64,000 nucleotides of DNA from Bradyrhizobium sp. CCBAU 51765 (GTDB taxonomy: Bacteria > Pseudomonadota > Alphaproteobacteria > Rhizobiales > Xanthobacteraceae). The number at the start of each line of letters is the position of its first letter. The first letter of the stretch is position 1. Where the stretch lies: assembly GCF_015291725.1 (NCBI RefSeq), contig NZ_CP030038.1, forward strand, positions 1,663,001 through 1,727,000, written 5' to 3'. This document shows, one piece after another, positions 35,774-44,545 of this stretch. The position numbers were made by a program, and so were the translations under genes. The notes beneath the pieces were generated by a model. It ran no database searches, was not told the DNA's origin, and saw nothing but the letters and a program-made list of their open reading frames with translations.

Positions 35774-36552
35774 GTTGGGTCTCCAGAGGCGAGCGAAGTG
35801 AAGGCGCCGGCCTCGATCAGTCCGGCGATGTTCGCGGCGATGTCGAATTCGCTTGAAGCTTCCAGCGCCGCCGCCGCGGCCTCGCCGAGCGGCCGACCCG
35901 AGATCAGATGGTTCGCGAAGACCGCGCCGTCGGGCGGAAGGCGGCGCACTGCAACGTCGAACTCGGGGCGCGTGATCAGGGTATCCTCCGGCCTGGAGGC
36001 ATCGATGCGCGTGACCGGTGCATCGTCGCGGTTGGCGGCAAAGATCGTCACGGCGGCATATTGAGAGCGCAGGCATCGTGTGGCGGGATGCGGAATGAAT
36101 GCCAGATCGGCCAAACGATCGGGCGTCACCGCCGACAGCCGGCCCGGCGACAGCGGAAGCGCGTCGGCGGCGTGATAGGCATCGAGCCAGGCGCGTTCGA
36201 TGCGGGCGACGTCGGGGAGCCAGGGCATGGCCTGCGCATGCTCATACTGCGCGATGAACTCCGGGAAGTAGCGGCCGTATTCGAACAACAGCGGCGATGT
36301 CGGCGGATTGCTGCGGACATGGGGACGCGCCATGGCGCGGAAGAAGTCGGCGCCGGTGATGCGCTGCACCGCCGGATAGATCGCGGCCAGCGCGTCGATC
36401 AGGCTGACCGTGACGTTGTTGCGGTAGACGTCGTAGCGCCGGCCGGCGGCCTTGCCGTTCGGGCCGGTCAAGTCCGCAGGCGTGCTGCGCGCCGGATCCA
36501 GCAGCGCCTGCGCGAATGAAGCGGCGAAGGACAGGCCGGCTTCATGCGGCAT
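35770..36552 (-). CDS. bufC: DUF2063 protein (BufC-like MNIO partner)
   Basis: 260 residues from the ATG at 36552, overlapping the end of bufB by 11 bases. The N-terminal region FAQALLDP and GRRYDVYRNNVTVSLIDALAAIYPAVQRITGADFFRAMARPHV is the DUF2063 signature. These proteins act as partner or recognition subunits of MNIO (DUF692) enzymes, helping the enzyme bind its precursor peptide. Gene order and overlap support joint translation with bufB. Confidence 0.87.
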   Translation of the reverse strand: MPHEAGLSFAASFAQALLDPARSTPADLTGPNGKAAGRRYDVYRNNVTVSLIDALAAIYPAVQRITGADFFRAMARPHVRSNPPTSPLLFEYGRYFPEFIAQYEHAQAMPWLPDVARIERAWLDAYHAADALPLSPGRLSAVTPDRLADLAFIPHPATRCLRSQYAAVTIFAANRDDAPVTRIDASRPEDTLITRPEFDVAVRRLPPDGAVFANHLISGRPLGEAAAAALEASSEFDIAANIAGLIEAGAFTSLASGDPT

Positions 36553-37459
36553 GACGGTCTCCAACCGGCATGGCGGACTGATGACGGTCGAGGATCGTCT
36601 GGGCCGCGGCGGCTTCCGCCTGCAGCACCGGCCAGTCCGGTATCTTGCTGTCCCACTCGATCAGCGTCGGCACCGCGCCGCGGCGCTGGATCACGATCTC
36701 GTAGAGCTTCCAGACGGCGTCCGCGACCGGGCCGTCATGGCTGTCTATCAACAGCAGGTCGCCTTCGTCGTCGGCCTGCTCGGCATGGCCGGCGAGATGA
36801 ATTTCCCCGACCTGCGACAGCGGGAAGTTCGCGAGATATTCAAGCGCCGAGAAGCCATGATTTGTCGCGGAGACGAACACGTTGTTGACGTCGAGCAACA
36901 GTCCGCAGCCGGTGCGCTCGGCGACGGTGCGGATGAAATCGGTCTCGCTCATCGAGGACTGGCGAAACGCGACATAGGTCGACGGGTTTTCCAGCAGCAG
37001 CGGGCGCCGGATCGCCTCCTGCACCTGGTCGATGTGATCGCAAACGCAGGCCAGCGTCGCCGCGGTATAGGGCAGGGGCAACAGATCGTTGAAGAAGCTG
37101 GTCTCGTGCGTCGACCAGGCGAGATGTTCGGAGACCAGCGCCGGCTGGTAGCGTGCGACCAGGCCGCGGAAGCGCGCCAGATGCGCCTTGTCGAGCGGCC
37201 CGGGCCCGCCGATCGACATGCAGACGCCATGCAGCGAGAGCGGATGATCGCGGCGGATCGCCTCCAGCGCACGATGCGATGGGCCGCCGGCCCCCATGTA
37301 GTTCTCGGCGTGGACCTCGAAGAAGCCACGCCGAGGTCCTGCCTCGAGGATATCAGGGAGATGCTCGGGCTTGAAGCTCGTCCCGGCAACGCCGCCGATG
37401 GGCGTCGCGAAGCGGAGCGGCACGGCCGCAGGTCCGGTCGACTTGGTCACCGTGCTCAT
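36542..37459 (-). CDS. bufB: MNIO-family (DUF692) iron-dependent peptide-modifying oxidase (BufB-like)
   Basis: 305 residues. DUF692 landmarks: GTSFKPEHLPDILE, FFEVHAENYMG, SLHGVCMSIGG, SEHLAWS, LLLENPSTYVAF, GLLLDVNNVFVSATNHGF and GEIHLAGHA; the conserved His/Asp/Glu in these blocks are the ligands of the multinuclear iron site. Members oxidise cysteines of small precursor peptides, to thiooxazole in bufferins. The precursor with four cysteines is encoded 43 bases upstream. Confidence 0.9.
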   Translation of the reverse strand: MSTVTKSTGPAAVPLRFATPIGGVAGTSFKPEHLPDILEAGPRRGFFEVHAENYMGAGGPSHRALEAIRRDHPLSLHGVCMSIGGPGPLDKAHLARFRGLVARYQPALVSEHLAWSTHETSFFNDLLPLPYTAATLACVCDHIDQVQEAIRRPLLLENPSTYVAFRQSSMSETDFIRTVAERTGCGLLLDVNNVFVSATNHGFSALEYLANFPLSQVGEIHLAGHAEQADDEGDLLLIDSHDGPVADAVWKLYEIVIQRRGAVPTLIEWDSKIPDWPVLQAEAAAAQTILDRHQSAMPVGDRHAA

Positions 37460-37502
37460 CGTGCTGCTCCCTTCGTGCGTCCTGGCGATGTCGCGCCGGC
37501 CG

Positions 37503-37808
37503 TTACACCGGCTTGAGCGAACCTTTCTTGCCGTTCGGCAGCTCGATGCTGGTGCAGGTGCCGCCCTGCACGAATTTCCAGGCGTTGCCCTGGAAGTCGA
37601 CGGTCGAGGTGCCCTGGCAGGTCGTGCCCGGACCCGCCGCGCAATCGTTCTGGCCCTTCAGTGCGACGCCGAAGCACTTTTCCTTCTTGGCGGCGATGGC
37701 CGCATCGCCCTCGGCCTTCGTCAGTGGCCCGGCGGCGGCAAGGGTCGCGAGCGCGGTCGACATCGCGCCGGCGAGGACGAGGGAGGTGACGGCATGTTTG
37801 GCAGACAT
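37503..37808 (-). CDS. bufA: DUF2282 bufferin-type precursor protein (BufA1-like)
   Basis: 101 residues from the ATG at 37808 with AGGAG well placed. A signal peptide ([20 protein letters not shown]) precedes a short domain with four cysteines, Cys45, Cys56, Cys64 and Cys85, in the order [27 protein letters not shown]. This is the cysteine spacing of DUF2282 bufferins, exported peptides whose cysteines are modified by the MNIO enzyme and which bind copper. It is first in the operon bufA-bufB-bufC-bufD. Confidence 0.87.
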   Translation of the reverse strand: MSAKHAVTSLVLAGAMSTALATLAAAGPLTKAEGDAAIAAKKEKCFGVALKGQNDCAAGPGTTCQGTSTVDFQGNAWKFVQGGTCTSIELPNGKKGSLKPV

Positions 37809-38114
37809 CGAGATTCTCCTGTTCGAGATGGCATCGCCTGGCAGGCGGCTGCGCATGATCTTTTTCGCTCCGCTCGCCACCTGCGTTACCGGCAGGCTGC
37901 TCACGAATCCGTGAGAGCGATTGGATCGGGCGCACGGGCGGTGCGCTCGAACGGGGATTAGCGGGCAAGCTTCGGCTCGAAGCCAATGCCCAGCTTCTAT
38001 CGAGATGGTAGCCACCGGGCATTGGCTGCGCGCGCTCGCTCCTGCCAGACGTAACGAACGAGCGCCGGCGGCGTAAGACATGTCAGTGACTCGCAACGAG
38101 GCGCGAAAGCAGCG
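37809..38114. other. Divergent intergenic region between bufA and a cyclase gene
   Basis: 306 bases with no gene that I would call. It holds the bufA ribosome-binding site, the sigma-F-like motif and the small inverted repeat described separately, and presumably the promoter of the membrane cyclase on the plus strand. Confidence 0.6.
37864..37889 (-). promoter_or_regulatory. Possible ECF sigma(F)-type promoter of the buf operon
   Basis: On the minus strand GTAACG (37889-37884) is followed after exactly 16 bases by CGAA (37867-37864), 55 bases upstream of the bufA start codon. From memory, Caulobacter sigma-F promoters follow GTAACC-N16-CGAA and include a buf-type operon. The match is by eye only. 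A TCACG-aatc-CGTGA inverted repeat lies just upstream at 37901-37914. Confidence 0.45.
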
Positions 38115-40211
38115 ATGAAGGTTGATCCCGAACGACGGCTTCGCGCGATCGCAGGGTTGACGATCAGCATCCGCCTTGCGGTCTCCGCGCTGGTCCTGGC
38201 GGCAATCCTGCTGACGGCCGCGCTGTCGAGCCTGTTGTGGTGGCGCACGGCGGAAGCGACCAGCCGGCAGCTCGCCTCGACCATCAACGAGCAGATCGTG
38301 GCGGCCGTGCGCAAGGAGGTCTCGGCGATCGTTGACGAGGCGCGCGCCGCTCACACCGCGATCCGCACGCTGTTCCTCCAGAACGTGCTCGACACCCGCG
38401 AGGCTGACAAGCGCGAGTTCGTCTTTCTCTCGCAATTGCAGTCGCAGGCGACGATTTCCTGGGTCGCGTTCGGCTGGCCCGACGGCTCCTTCTTCGCTGC
38501 GCACAAGCTCGGCGATCGCCGCCTGGAGATGATGGAGATCTCGCTGACTGACCATGCCGGCCAGCGCCGCGTCGATGAGTATGACGTGGTGCCCGGCGAC
38601 ATCGAGTTCGCCAACCGCCGCTTCGAGCCGACCTCGTTTCGCGTCGCCGACCAGGCCTGGTTCAAGGCCGGGCTGACCGCAGATGATCCGCAATGGTTCA
38701 GGGTGATGGACCATGCGACCGGCGTGCGGCCGTCGATCGCCTTTGCAGGACCGATCGACGTCTATCAGGAGCGGCAAGGCGTACTGGCCGTCGTCATCGA
38801 ATACACCAGGCTCGCGCGCTTCCTGTCCCAGCTCGAGGTCGGGCGCACGGGGACTGCCTTCATCGTCGATGGCAGCGGCGAGCTCGTCGCGGCGCCGGAC
38901 AAGGATGCCGACGAGCTTCATCCGGCGCGCGGCGACACGGCGCTGCTGCCGCTCGCGCGTCTGGCGCTCCACAAGGCGGGCGAGGCCGGTGGCAGGGAGG
39001 CCTGGCGGAGCCGGCTCACGTCGGACGGCGCTGCCTATGAAGTCGCGCTGACGCCGCTGCCGTTTCCCGGCTGGTCGCTCGCGACCGTGATCCCCGAGGC
39101 CGAGTTTCTCGGGCCAGTCGAGACCACGCTGCGGCGCCTGATCCTTGGCCTTGCCATCGGCGCCGTGCTCGCGGCGCTGGCCTCGGCGATGCTGGCGCGC
39201 TCAGTCATCGCCGCACCGCTGTCGCGCGTCGCCGGCGAGCTGCGCCATGTCGAGGCCTTCGCGCTGGAGCAGGTCCGCCGCCATCCGTCGCGGCTCAGGG
39301 AAATCGCGAGCCTGTCGGGCGCGATCGCCGAGATGGCGGCCGGATTGTCGGCCTTCCGCAAGTTCATCCCGGCGGATCTCGTCCGCGGCTTGCTGCGCCA
39401 GGGCGTCGAGGCGAGGCCCGGCGGCAGCGTCCAGGAGCTCAGCGTGATGTTCATCGACATTGCCGGCTTCACCGGGCTGTCCGAGCGGCTGGGCGACCGC
39501 GTGGTGCCGCTGCTGTCGCGTTATCTCGACATCACTTCGGAGATCATCGTCGCCAATGGCGGGACCATCGACAAGTTCATCGGCGACGCCGTGATGGCGT
39601 TCTGGGGCGCGCCGCAGCCGCAAGACGATCACGCCGCGCGATGCTGCCGCGCGGCGCTCGCCTGCCGGAGGGCGATCGACCAGTCGGGTCTCGTCGACGA
39701 CCTCGGCCAGCCGCTCCAGATCCGCATCGGCATCAATTCCGGCCGCATGCTGGTCGGCAATATCGGCTCGGAGCTGCGGCTGAACTACACCGTGATCGGC
39801 GATGCCGTGAACGTCGCCAGCCGGCTCGAAGGCGCCAACAAATCCTACGGGACTCAGATCTTGATCGGCGCGGCGACCGAACGTCTGGCGCGCGGCGTCG
39901 TCATCACGCGCGAGGTCGACAGCATCGCGGTCTACGGACGCGAGGAGGGGATCTCCGTGCACGAGCTGATCGGGATTGCGGGCGAGACGGCCGATGATAG
40001 TGACGCGATCGGCTGGATCGCGGATTACGAGCGCGGCCTCGCCGCCTATCGTGCACGCCGGTTTGCTGATGCGCTCGCCGATTTCGAGATGGTGTTGGAA
40101 CAGCGGGGCCGCGATCGTCCGGCCGAGCTGATGCGCGACCGCTGCCGGCAGCTCGCTGCGACGTCGCCTGATAACGTCTGGCGACCCGTGGCGGCATTGA
40201 CGTCGAAATAG
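38115..40211 (+). CDS. Membrane-bound class III adenylate/guanylate cyclase with periplasmic sensor domain
   Basis: 698 residues. A transmembrane helix near residues 16-40 ([18 protein letters not shown]) and a second near 340-365 ([19 protein letters not shown]) flank a periplasmic domain of about 300 residues resembling dCache sensors. A linker leads to a cyclase domain from about residue 440: [15 protein letters not shown] (first metal Asp), [13 protein letters not shown] (second metal Asp), VNVASRLEG (catalytic Asn/Arg). All catalytic positions look intact. The C-terminal extension has a TPR-like helical pair. It probably makes cAMP in response to a periplasmic ligand. Confidence 0.87.
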   Translation: MKVDPERRLRAIAGLTISIRLAVSALVLAAILLTAALSSLLWWRTAEATSRQLASTINEQIVAAVRKEVSAIVDEARAAHTAIRTLFLQNVLDTREADKREFVFLSQLQSQATISWVAFGWPDGSFFAAHKLGDRRLEMMEISLTDHAGQRRVDEYDVVPGDIEFANRRFEPTSFRVADQAWFKAGLTADDPQWFRVMDHATGVRPSIAFAGPIDVYQERQGVLAVVIEYTRLARFLSQLEVGRTGTAFIVDGSGELVAAPDKDADELHPARGDTALLPLARLALHKAGEAGGREAWRSRLTSDGAAYEVALTPLPFPGWSLATVIPEAEFLGPVETTLRRLILGLAIGAVLAALASAMLARSVIAAPLSRVAGELRHVEAFALEQVRRHPSRLREIASLSGAIAEMAAGLSAFRKFIPADLVRGLLRQGVEARPGGSVQELSVMFIDIAGFTGLSERLGDRVVPLLSRYLDITSEIIVANGGTIDKFIGDAVMAFWGAPQPQDDHAARCCRAALACRRAIDQSGLVDDLGQPLQIRIGINSGRMLVGNIGSELRLNYTVIGDAVNVASRLEGANKSYGTQILIGAATERLARGVVITREVDSIAVYGREEGISVHELIGIAGETADDSDAIGWIADYERGLAAYRARRFADALADFEMVLEQRGRDRPAELMRDRCRQLAATSPDNVWRPVAALTSK

Positions 40212-40291
40212 CGACGTAAACCCAATTCGAGCTCCAGCGGCTGAAGTGAAAACCGGTGGCAAAGCCGGTCCATCCCGCGCATGATGTGGAC

Positions 40292-40876
40292 ATGAAAACC
40301 ACACTGCTCAATCCTGAAAACTACACCCGCTCGCCGTGGAAGAACGGCGGCGGCATCTTCACCGACATTGCGGACGCTCATCGGGCCGATGCGCCGCAGA
40401 AGAGCTGGGACAGCCTGCTCTGGCGCTTCGCGAGCACGCCGATCGTGGCTCCCGGCCCCTTCTCCTACATGCCCGGCATCGACCGTTTGCAGATGGTCGT
40501 GGGTGGGCGCGGGCTCGTGCTGAAGTCACCCACGCAGGAATTCGACGAACGTGAACCTTTCACGACCGTGCGCTTCACCGGCGAGCTCGAGATCGTCACC
40601 GAGCTCGAAGCCGGCCCGGTCGAGGTCGTGAACCTGATGGCGCGGCGCGGTGCGGCGGAGATTGATCTCCGCGCGCTCAGGGAGCCCGGCGAGCGGCCGC
40701 TCGCGGCGGGCACGCATCTCCTCTACGCCGCGCGCGGCGAATGCCGCATCCGTCTCGATGACGAGAATTTTACGATTCCCGGCCAAGGCACGCTGAAGGT
40801 CGAGCTGACGGAGCCGGCGAAGCTCGCGCTCGTGTCGGGCCTCGCGGTGCTGGGATCGATCCGGCTGCTCGCTTAG
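40292..40876 (+). CDS. HutD/Ves family protein
   Basis: 194 residues from the ATG at 40292; the frame extends to a GTG at 40256. The N-terminal block YTRSPWKNGGGIFTDIA and the internal WDSLLWRFASTPIVAPGPFSYMPGIDRLQMVVGGRGLVL are diagnostic of the HutD/Ves cupin family. Members are linked to histidine utilisation or cold stress, with no proven enzymatic activity. No hut genes are nearby. It lies between two cyclase genes on the same strand. Confidence 0.85.
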   Translation: MKTTLLNPENYTRSPWKNGGGIFTDIADAHRADAPQKSWDSLLWRFASTPIVAPGPFSYMPGIDRLQMVVGGRGLVLKSPTQEFDEREPFTTVRFTGELEIVTELEAGPVEVVNLMARRGAAEIDLRALREPGERPLAAGTHLLYAARGECRIRLDDENFTIPGQGTLKVELTEPAKLALVSGLAVLGSIRLLA

Positions 40877-40992
40877 GCCGCCGGCTGCGCCGGTCGCCTG
40901 CTGCGCACAATCCATGCAACTGGCCAGGTTGACGCCGCCCGGCCGGAGCATGATATCTGCCTTGCAACAGACCGCAGCTCGAGGGGCAGAAT

Positions 40993-42183
40993 ATGACCGC
41001 GCCAGACAACCATGCCCCCACGCCTGCCGACGGCGTCATCGACTGGCTGACCAACGGCACGCGCGACGAGCGCTTCATCGACGACATCTTCGCGCAGATG
41101 TGCATCCGCCTCCAGCAGGACGGCATTCCCGTGAAGCGGGCGACGCTCCACGTGTTGATCAATCACCCGCAATGGCTGGGGGCCCGCATGATGTGGTCCG
41201 ACGGCAGCCGCGAGGCCGAGATTGCGCTGGTCGACTATGAAGTCCGCGAGCGGCCCGAATATATCGGCAGCGCCGCCCACGAGATCCATGACGGCGCCAC
41301 CGAGCTGCGCGAGAGGCTCGAGCAGGATCCCTCGCTCGGCCGCAAGCACGCCCTCTATGACGAGATGCGGGCCAAGGGCCTCACCGACTACGTCGGCTGG
41401 CCGCTCTACCATACGCTCGGCAAGCGCCACATCGTCACCTTCGCGACTGACCGGCCCGGCGGCTTCGACGATGCGCATATCGCGGGTCTGAAGAAGCTGC
41501 TGCCGGTGCTGGCGCTGGTCAGCGAGATCCGCATCAAGAACCGGCTGGCCCGCACGCTGCTGGAGACCTATGTCGGCTCTCATGCCGGCGAGCTGATCCT
41601 GGCCGGTGCTACCAGGCGCGGTACCGGCACGACGGTCCGCGCCGCGATCATGATCTGCGACCTCAGGGATTTCACCAAGATCTCCGACAACTGGCCGCGC
41701 GACGACGTCATCGACCTGCTCAACGACTATTTCGACGCGATGTCGGAGCCGATCGCGCGGCACGGCGGCGAGATCCTGAAATTCATCGGCGACGGGCTGC
41801 TCGCCATCTTTCCGCTCAGCGCGCCCGGCGCCTGCGCGAACCTGCTGCATGCCGTGACCGAGGCCCGGCAGGCCATGGCCGCGCTGAATGAACGGAACAA
41901 AGGCACCGGCCGCGCGCCGCTGAACTACGGCATCGGCGTCCATGTCGGCGACGTCATGTACGGCAATATCGGATCGACCAGCCGCCTCGACTTCACCGTC
42001 ATCGGCCCGGCCGTCAACATGGCCTCCCGCCTCGAGGCGCTGACCAAGACGATCGGCAAGAAGGTGCTGCTGTCGCGTGCCTTCGCCGAGCTGGTGGAGA
42101 AGGAGTTCGCGCTGGAGCATGTCGGCCGGCACGAGGTGCGCGGCTTCAACGAGCCGATCGATCTGTTCGCGTATCCGGAGTGA
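40993..42183 (+). CDS. Soluble class III adenylate/guanylate cyclase
   Basis: 396 residues with GAGGGG upstream of the ATG. The first 200 residues are an uncharacterised regulatory domain found in rhizobial cyclases (VIDWLTNGTRDERFIDDIFAQMCIRLQQDGIPVKRATLHV). The catalytic domain has MICDLRDFTKISDNW, LKFIGDGLLAIFP and VNMASRLEALT, so both metal Asp residues and the Asn/Arg pair are present. There is no membrane segment. It is one of four cyclases in the window. Confidence 0.87.
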   Translation: MTAPDNHAPTPADGVIDWLTNGTRDERFIDDIFAQMCIRLQQDGIPVKRATLHVLINHPQWLGARMMWSDGSREAEIALVDYEVRERPEYIGSAAHEIHDGATELRERLEQDPSLGRKHALYDEMRAKGLTDYVGWPLYHTLGKRHIVTFATDRPGGFDDAHIAGLKKLLPVLALVSEIRIKNRLARTLLETYVGSHAGELILAGATRRGTGTTVRAAIMICDLRDFTKISDNWPRDDVIDLLNDYFDAMSEPIARHGGEILKFIGDGLLAIFPLSAPGACANLLHAVTEARQAMAALNERNKGTGRAPLNYGIGVHVGDVMYGNIGSTSRLDFTVIGPAVNMASRLEALTKTIGKKVLLSRAFAELVEKEFALEHVGRHEVRGFNEPIDLFAYPE

Positions 42184-42206
42184 GGGCGCGAGCTTCCGCC
42201 CCGCGC

Positions 42207-42503
42207 CTATTTGCGGTTCGTTCCCATCGTGCCGGCGCCCGGTGCGTTCATCTGGCCGCCCTGGCTTTGCCTTGTGTCGTTGTCCCCGGGGCGCTCCGTC
42301 TTTGATTTCGCCGGTGCGCTCGAGCCCCCGCTGTTGGCGTCCGATGACGTGTTGAGGCTCGATGCGCCCGCACCCGTCGCGCCGCCTGTCCCGGTTGCAT
42401 CGATGCTCGACCCGGATCTGGAGGCACCCGCGCCGCCTTGGGCGAACGCGGAAGGTTGAGACGCGAGAGCTGCAATGAGCCCTGCCAGAACAAGCGCTTT
42501 CAT
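42207..42503 (-). CDS. Small secreted Gly/Ser-rich protein (98 aa)
   Basis: 98 residues; the ATG at 42503 is preceded by AAAGGAG. A signal peptide (KALVLAGLIAALASQPSAFAQ) leads to a low-complexity mature part rich in Gly, Ser, Ala and Thr with repeated SGSS, GTGGATGAG and NSGGSS pieces, probably disordered in the periplasm or outside the cell. No family is recognised. It is a single gene convergent with the soluble cyclase. Confidence 0.7.
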   Translation of the reverse strand: MKALVLAGLIAALASQPSAFAQGGAGASRSGSSIDATGTGGATGAGASSLNTSSDANSGGSSAPAKSKTERPGDNDTRQSQGGQMNAPGAGTMGTNRK

Positions 42504-42652
42504 GTTCGCTCCTTTCGCGCGCGATCAGGCGGCCCCGGCCGTCCGGGGGCGGTTCATGCCGGGGCCGCCATTGCCGGAACAAGTGGGATCCGGCCCGGGC
42601 CAATGCGCGGGAACGCCTGGTCGTTCCAAATCCTGCGGGGCGGCGGCTGCCG

Positions 42653-42832
42653 CTACGCCGACCAGCGATCCTGCTCTTCCCGATGCGCGTGCTCGTTCAG
42701 CCGCTCGGCGATCTCGTCCGCAATCTGCTCCGATTCGGCCTCGGCGACGGGCTCGCCCTTGTGCGTCTTCAGCTTGTCCTTGTCGGCTTCGATCGGGAAA
42801 TCGTCGGGCTTCAGTTCGTTATCCCTGGTCAT
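42653..42832 (-). CDS. Small acidic conserved protein (59 aa)
   Basis: 59 residues from the ATG at 42832 with GAGG upstream; the frame continues to 42976 without ribosome-binding site. The product is very acidic and helical: EADKDKLKTHKGEPVAEAES and EQIADEIAERLNEHAHREEQDRWSA. The conserved-looking EPVAEAESEQIADEIAERLN stretch recalls short hypothetical proteins common in Rhizobiales. No function is known. Confidence 0.65.
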   Translation of the reverse strand: MTRDNELKPDDFPIEADKDKLKTHKGEPVAEAESEQIADEIAERLNEHAHREEQDRWSA

Positions 42833-43033
42833 GGCACGCCTCACGCGGTTCTCGGCGGAGGGAAAACTCGCGTGAAGGCGGATCGTTGCGTCGAGGATGA
42901 AGCTTCGATCGACCGCGCAAGTCAGGCGCCGCCGATCGCCCGGGGCGCGGCACCAAGGTCCGCGCCCCAGATCCATCGTTCATGGCCGTGATGTGCAAGC
43001 GCCAGGAAACGGGAACCGCGCGACCTGTTCCGC

Positions 43034-43402
43034 CTATTTTTCGACTGCCCCGGACCAATCCTTGAAGCCGCCGACGTTGTAGACCTTCTCGTAGCCCATA
43101 TCCTTCAGCACCTTCCCGGCCAGCGCCGATCTGCCGCCGGACGCGCAATAGAGGATGACGGTCTTGGTCTTGTCGAACGCCTTGTCGTGATAGGGCGACT
43201 CCGGATCGGCGCGAAACTCCAGCATGCCGCGCGAGACGTTCACGGCGCCCGCGATCTTGCCGCTGGCGGCGACTTCCGGCGCATCGCGAACGTCGACGAC
43301 CAGCGTGTCGCCGTTCTTGATCATCTCGGCTGCCTGGTCGGAGGTGATCTTCGGGACCGCCGCGTTCGCAGCTTCCAGCATTTGCTTGACGCTCGTTGCC
43401 AT
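43034..43402 (-). CDS. Rhodanese-like domain protein
   Basis: 122 residues from the ATG at 43402 with AGGAGAG upstream; the longer frame to 43660 is not supported. A single rhodanese domain: LVVDVRDAPEVAASGKIAGAVNVSRG, then the active-site loop YCASGGRSALAGKVLKDMGYEKVYNVGGFKDW. Cys in CASGGR is the sulfur-carrying residue. Such single-domain proteins transfer sulfane sulfur in detoxification or cofactor sulfuration. It is not in an operon. Confidence 0.9.
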   Translation of the reverse strand: MATSVKQMLEAANAAVPKITSDQAAEMIKNGDTLVVDVRDAPEVAASGKIAGAVNVSRGMLEFRADPESPYHDKAFDKTKTVILYCASGGRSALAGKVLKDMGYEKVYNVGGFKDWSGAVEK

Positions 43403-43709
43403 GGTTTCTCTCTCCTGCCGCCCCCGCGGGAGGATAGCACAACGCTTTTCGCTGCGTCTCCTCCAGTCGATCGACGCCGCGCCGGGCAGGCCGGCGTTGG
43501 CCGGCCCGTCATGTGCCGGGCCGCCGCGTCGTGCGGATGCGCAATTGGGGGCGCCTTGGTGAAAGAGACCGCCGCGCAGGACCCGTAGACTGGCATCGTT
43601 GGCGGCTGAGACGACGAATGCCGCCCGCGTCATCGGGAGGCAAGGCAAGCCCCGGTGCAACGGAAGAGGTGATCGGCGACATCAGGCGCGACAGCGAGAG
43701 GAGACGTCA
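43403..43709. other. Gene-free divergent intergenic region
   Basis: 307 bases between the rhodanese gene (minus) and the small cysteine-rich gene (plus). I see no reading frame with a credible start or composition. It probably carries promoters for both directions. Confidence 0.5.
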
Positions 43710-43928
43710 ATGCCAACCTGCTCTGGAAATCCTCATGGTCGAACCGGGCGCTGCGCCGTCTGCGACGGCCGGTTCGGCCTGGTCAGGTATTACGCGTGGC
43801 GCAAGCCGCTCTGCTCGAAGAAGTGCGTCGAACGTTTCGCGACGCGACGCCAGGATGACCGCGACTGGTTCGGCCGTGTCCCGATCGCCTTCGACCTATC
43901 TCCAGAGAACCGCGCGAGGATGCTATGA
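43710..43928 (+). CDS. Small cysteine-rich, zinc-finger-like protein (72 aa)
   Basis: 72 residues from the ATG at 43710, with GAGAGGAG upstream. Cysteines are arranged as TCSGN, CAVCDGRFG and LCSKKC, that is CxxC followed by CxxxC, consistent with a small zinc ribbon. The basic tail contains RFATRRQDDRDWFGR. It overlaps the next gene by four bases (ATGA), so it is translationally coupled. It may bind nucleic acid; no named family is recognised. Confidence 0.65.
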   Translation: MPTCSGNPHGRTGRCAVCDGRFGLVRYYAWRKPLCSKKCVERFATRRQDDRDWFGRVPIAFDLSPENRARML

Positions 43929-44146
43929 CCCTGCAGATGTCACGACGAGGGAAGCAATACATGGAAACGGCGCAGAGCCTGCTGCGCGCGGCGATGAGCA
44001 TGACCGACGAGGTGGTCGCGACGCGCCTGAAGCTGCTGGCCGACGACTATCAGCGCCGCGCCGAAAAGGCCTCGAGCGTCGACGCCGCCAAACCGGCGCG
44101 CTCGGCCGCCAGGCCCGAATACGATTGGCCGCAGGAGCTTGTGTGA
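43925..44146 (+). CDS. Small helical hypothetical protein (73 aa)
   Basis: 73 residues; the ATG overlaps the previous stop. It is mostly helical and charged (QYMETAQSLLRAAMSMTDEVVATRLKLLADDYQRRAEKAS) with a short C-terminal EYDWPQEL. It resembles the many small helical proteins of rhizobia that lack known function. It is followed one base after its stop by the next small gene, completing a tight three-gene unit. Confidence 0.65.
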   Translation: MTLQMSRRGKQYMETAQSLLRAAMSMTDEVVATRLKLLADDYQRRAEKASSVDAAKPARSAARPEYDWPQELV

Positions 44147-44147
44147 G

Positions 44148-44357
44148 ATGATCAGGATCATCGCCGTGCTCTGCAGCCTCTCGTCTCCGACGGACTGTCA
44201 TGAACAGATCGTCACGACCTCGGACTTCGCCGACGTCACGATGCAGTCCTGCCTGATCGGCGCGCCGCAACTCGCCGCATGGATGGAGCAGCATCCGGCC
44301 GAACGCCTGGCCGGGTGGCGCTGCACGATCGGCAAGCAGGGCGGCAGAGGAATTTAG
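44148..44357 (+). CDS. Small conserved protein (69 aa)
   Basis: 69 residues from the ATG at 44148 with AGGAG upstream. Sequence runs MIRIIAVLCSLSSPTDCHEQ, TTSDFADVTMQSCLIGAPQLAAWMEQHP, AERLAGWRCTIGKQGG; three cysteines after the N-terminal hydrophobic stretch suggest an exported or membrane-tethered small protein. I recall similar proteins in Bradyrhizobium, but no function. Last gene of the three-gene unit. Confidence 0.7.
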   Translation: MIRIIAVLCSLSSPTDCHEQIVTTSDFADVTMQSCLIGAPQLAAWMEQHPAERLAGWRCTIGKQGGRGI

Positions 44358-44545
44358 GTTGCCAGCCTGGGGAGCGCAGTGCAGGGCAATCGCAATGGCA
44401 TCTTCTCAGGGGGAGGCCAAGCGCATCGGTGCCCGCTGAAACTGCTGCCCCGTGCGGAGGGGCGGACTGGGAGTCCGGTTGCCAACGCCAGATTGTGCGA
44501 CTAGCTTTTGGGAAAGCTACGCAAACGGTCTTTGGCCGCACATTC

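Noticed and set aside
40873-42603. 576-codon minus-strand frame
   Set aside because: Antisense to the soluble cyclase, which has intact catalytic motifs; composition is typical of a mirror frame.
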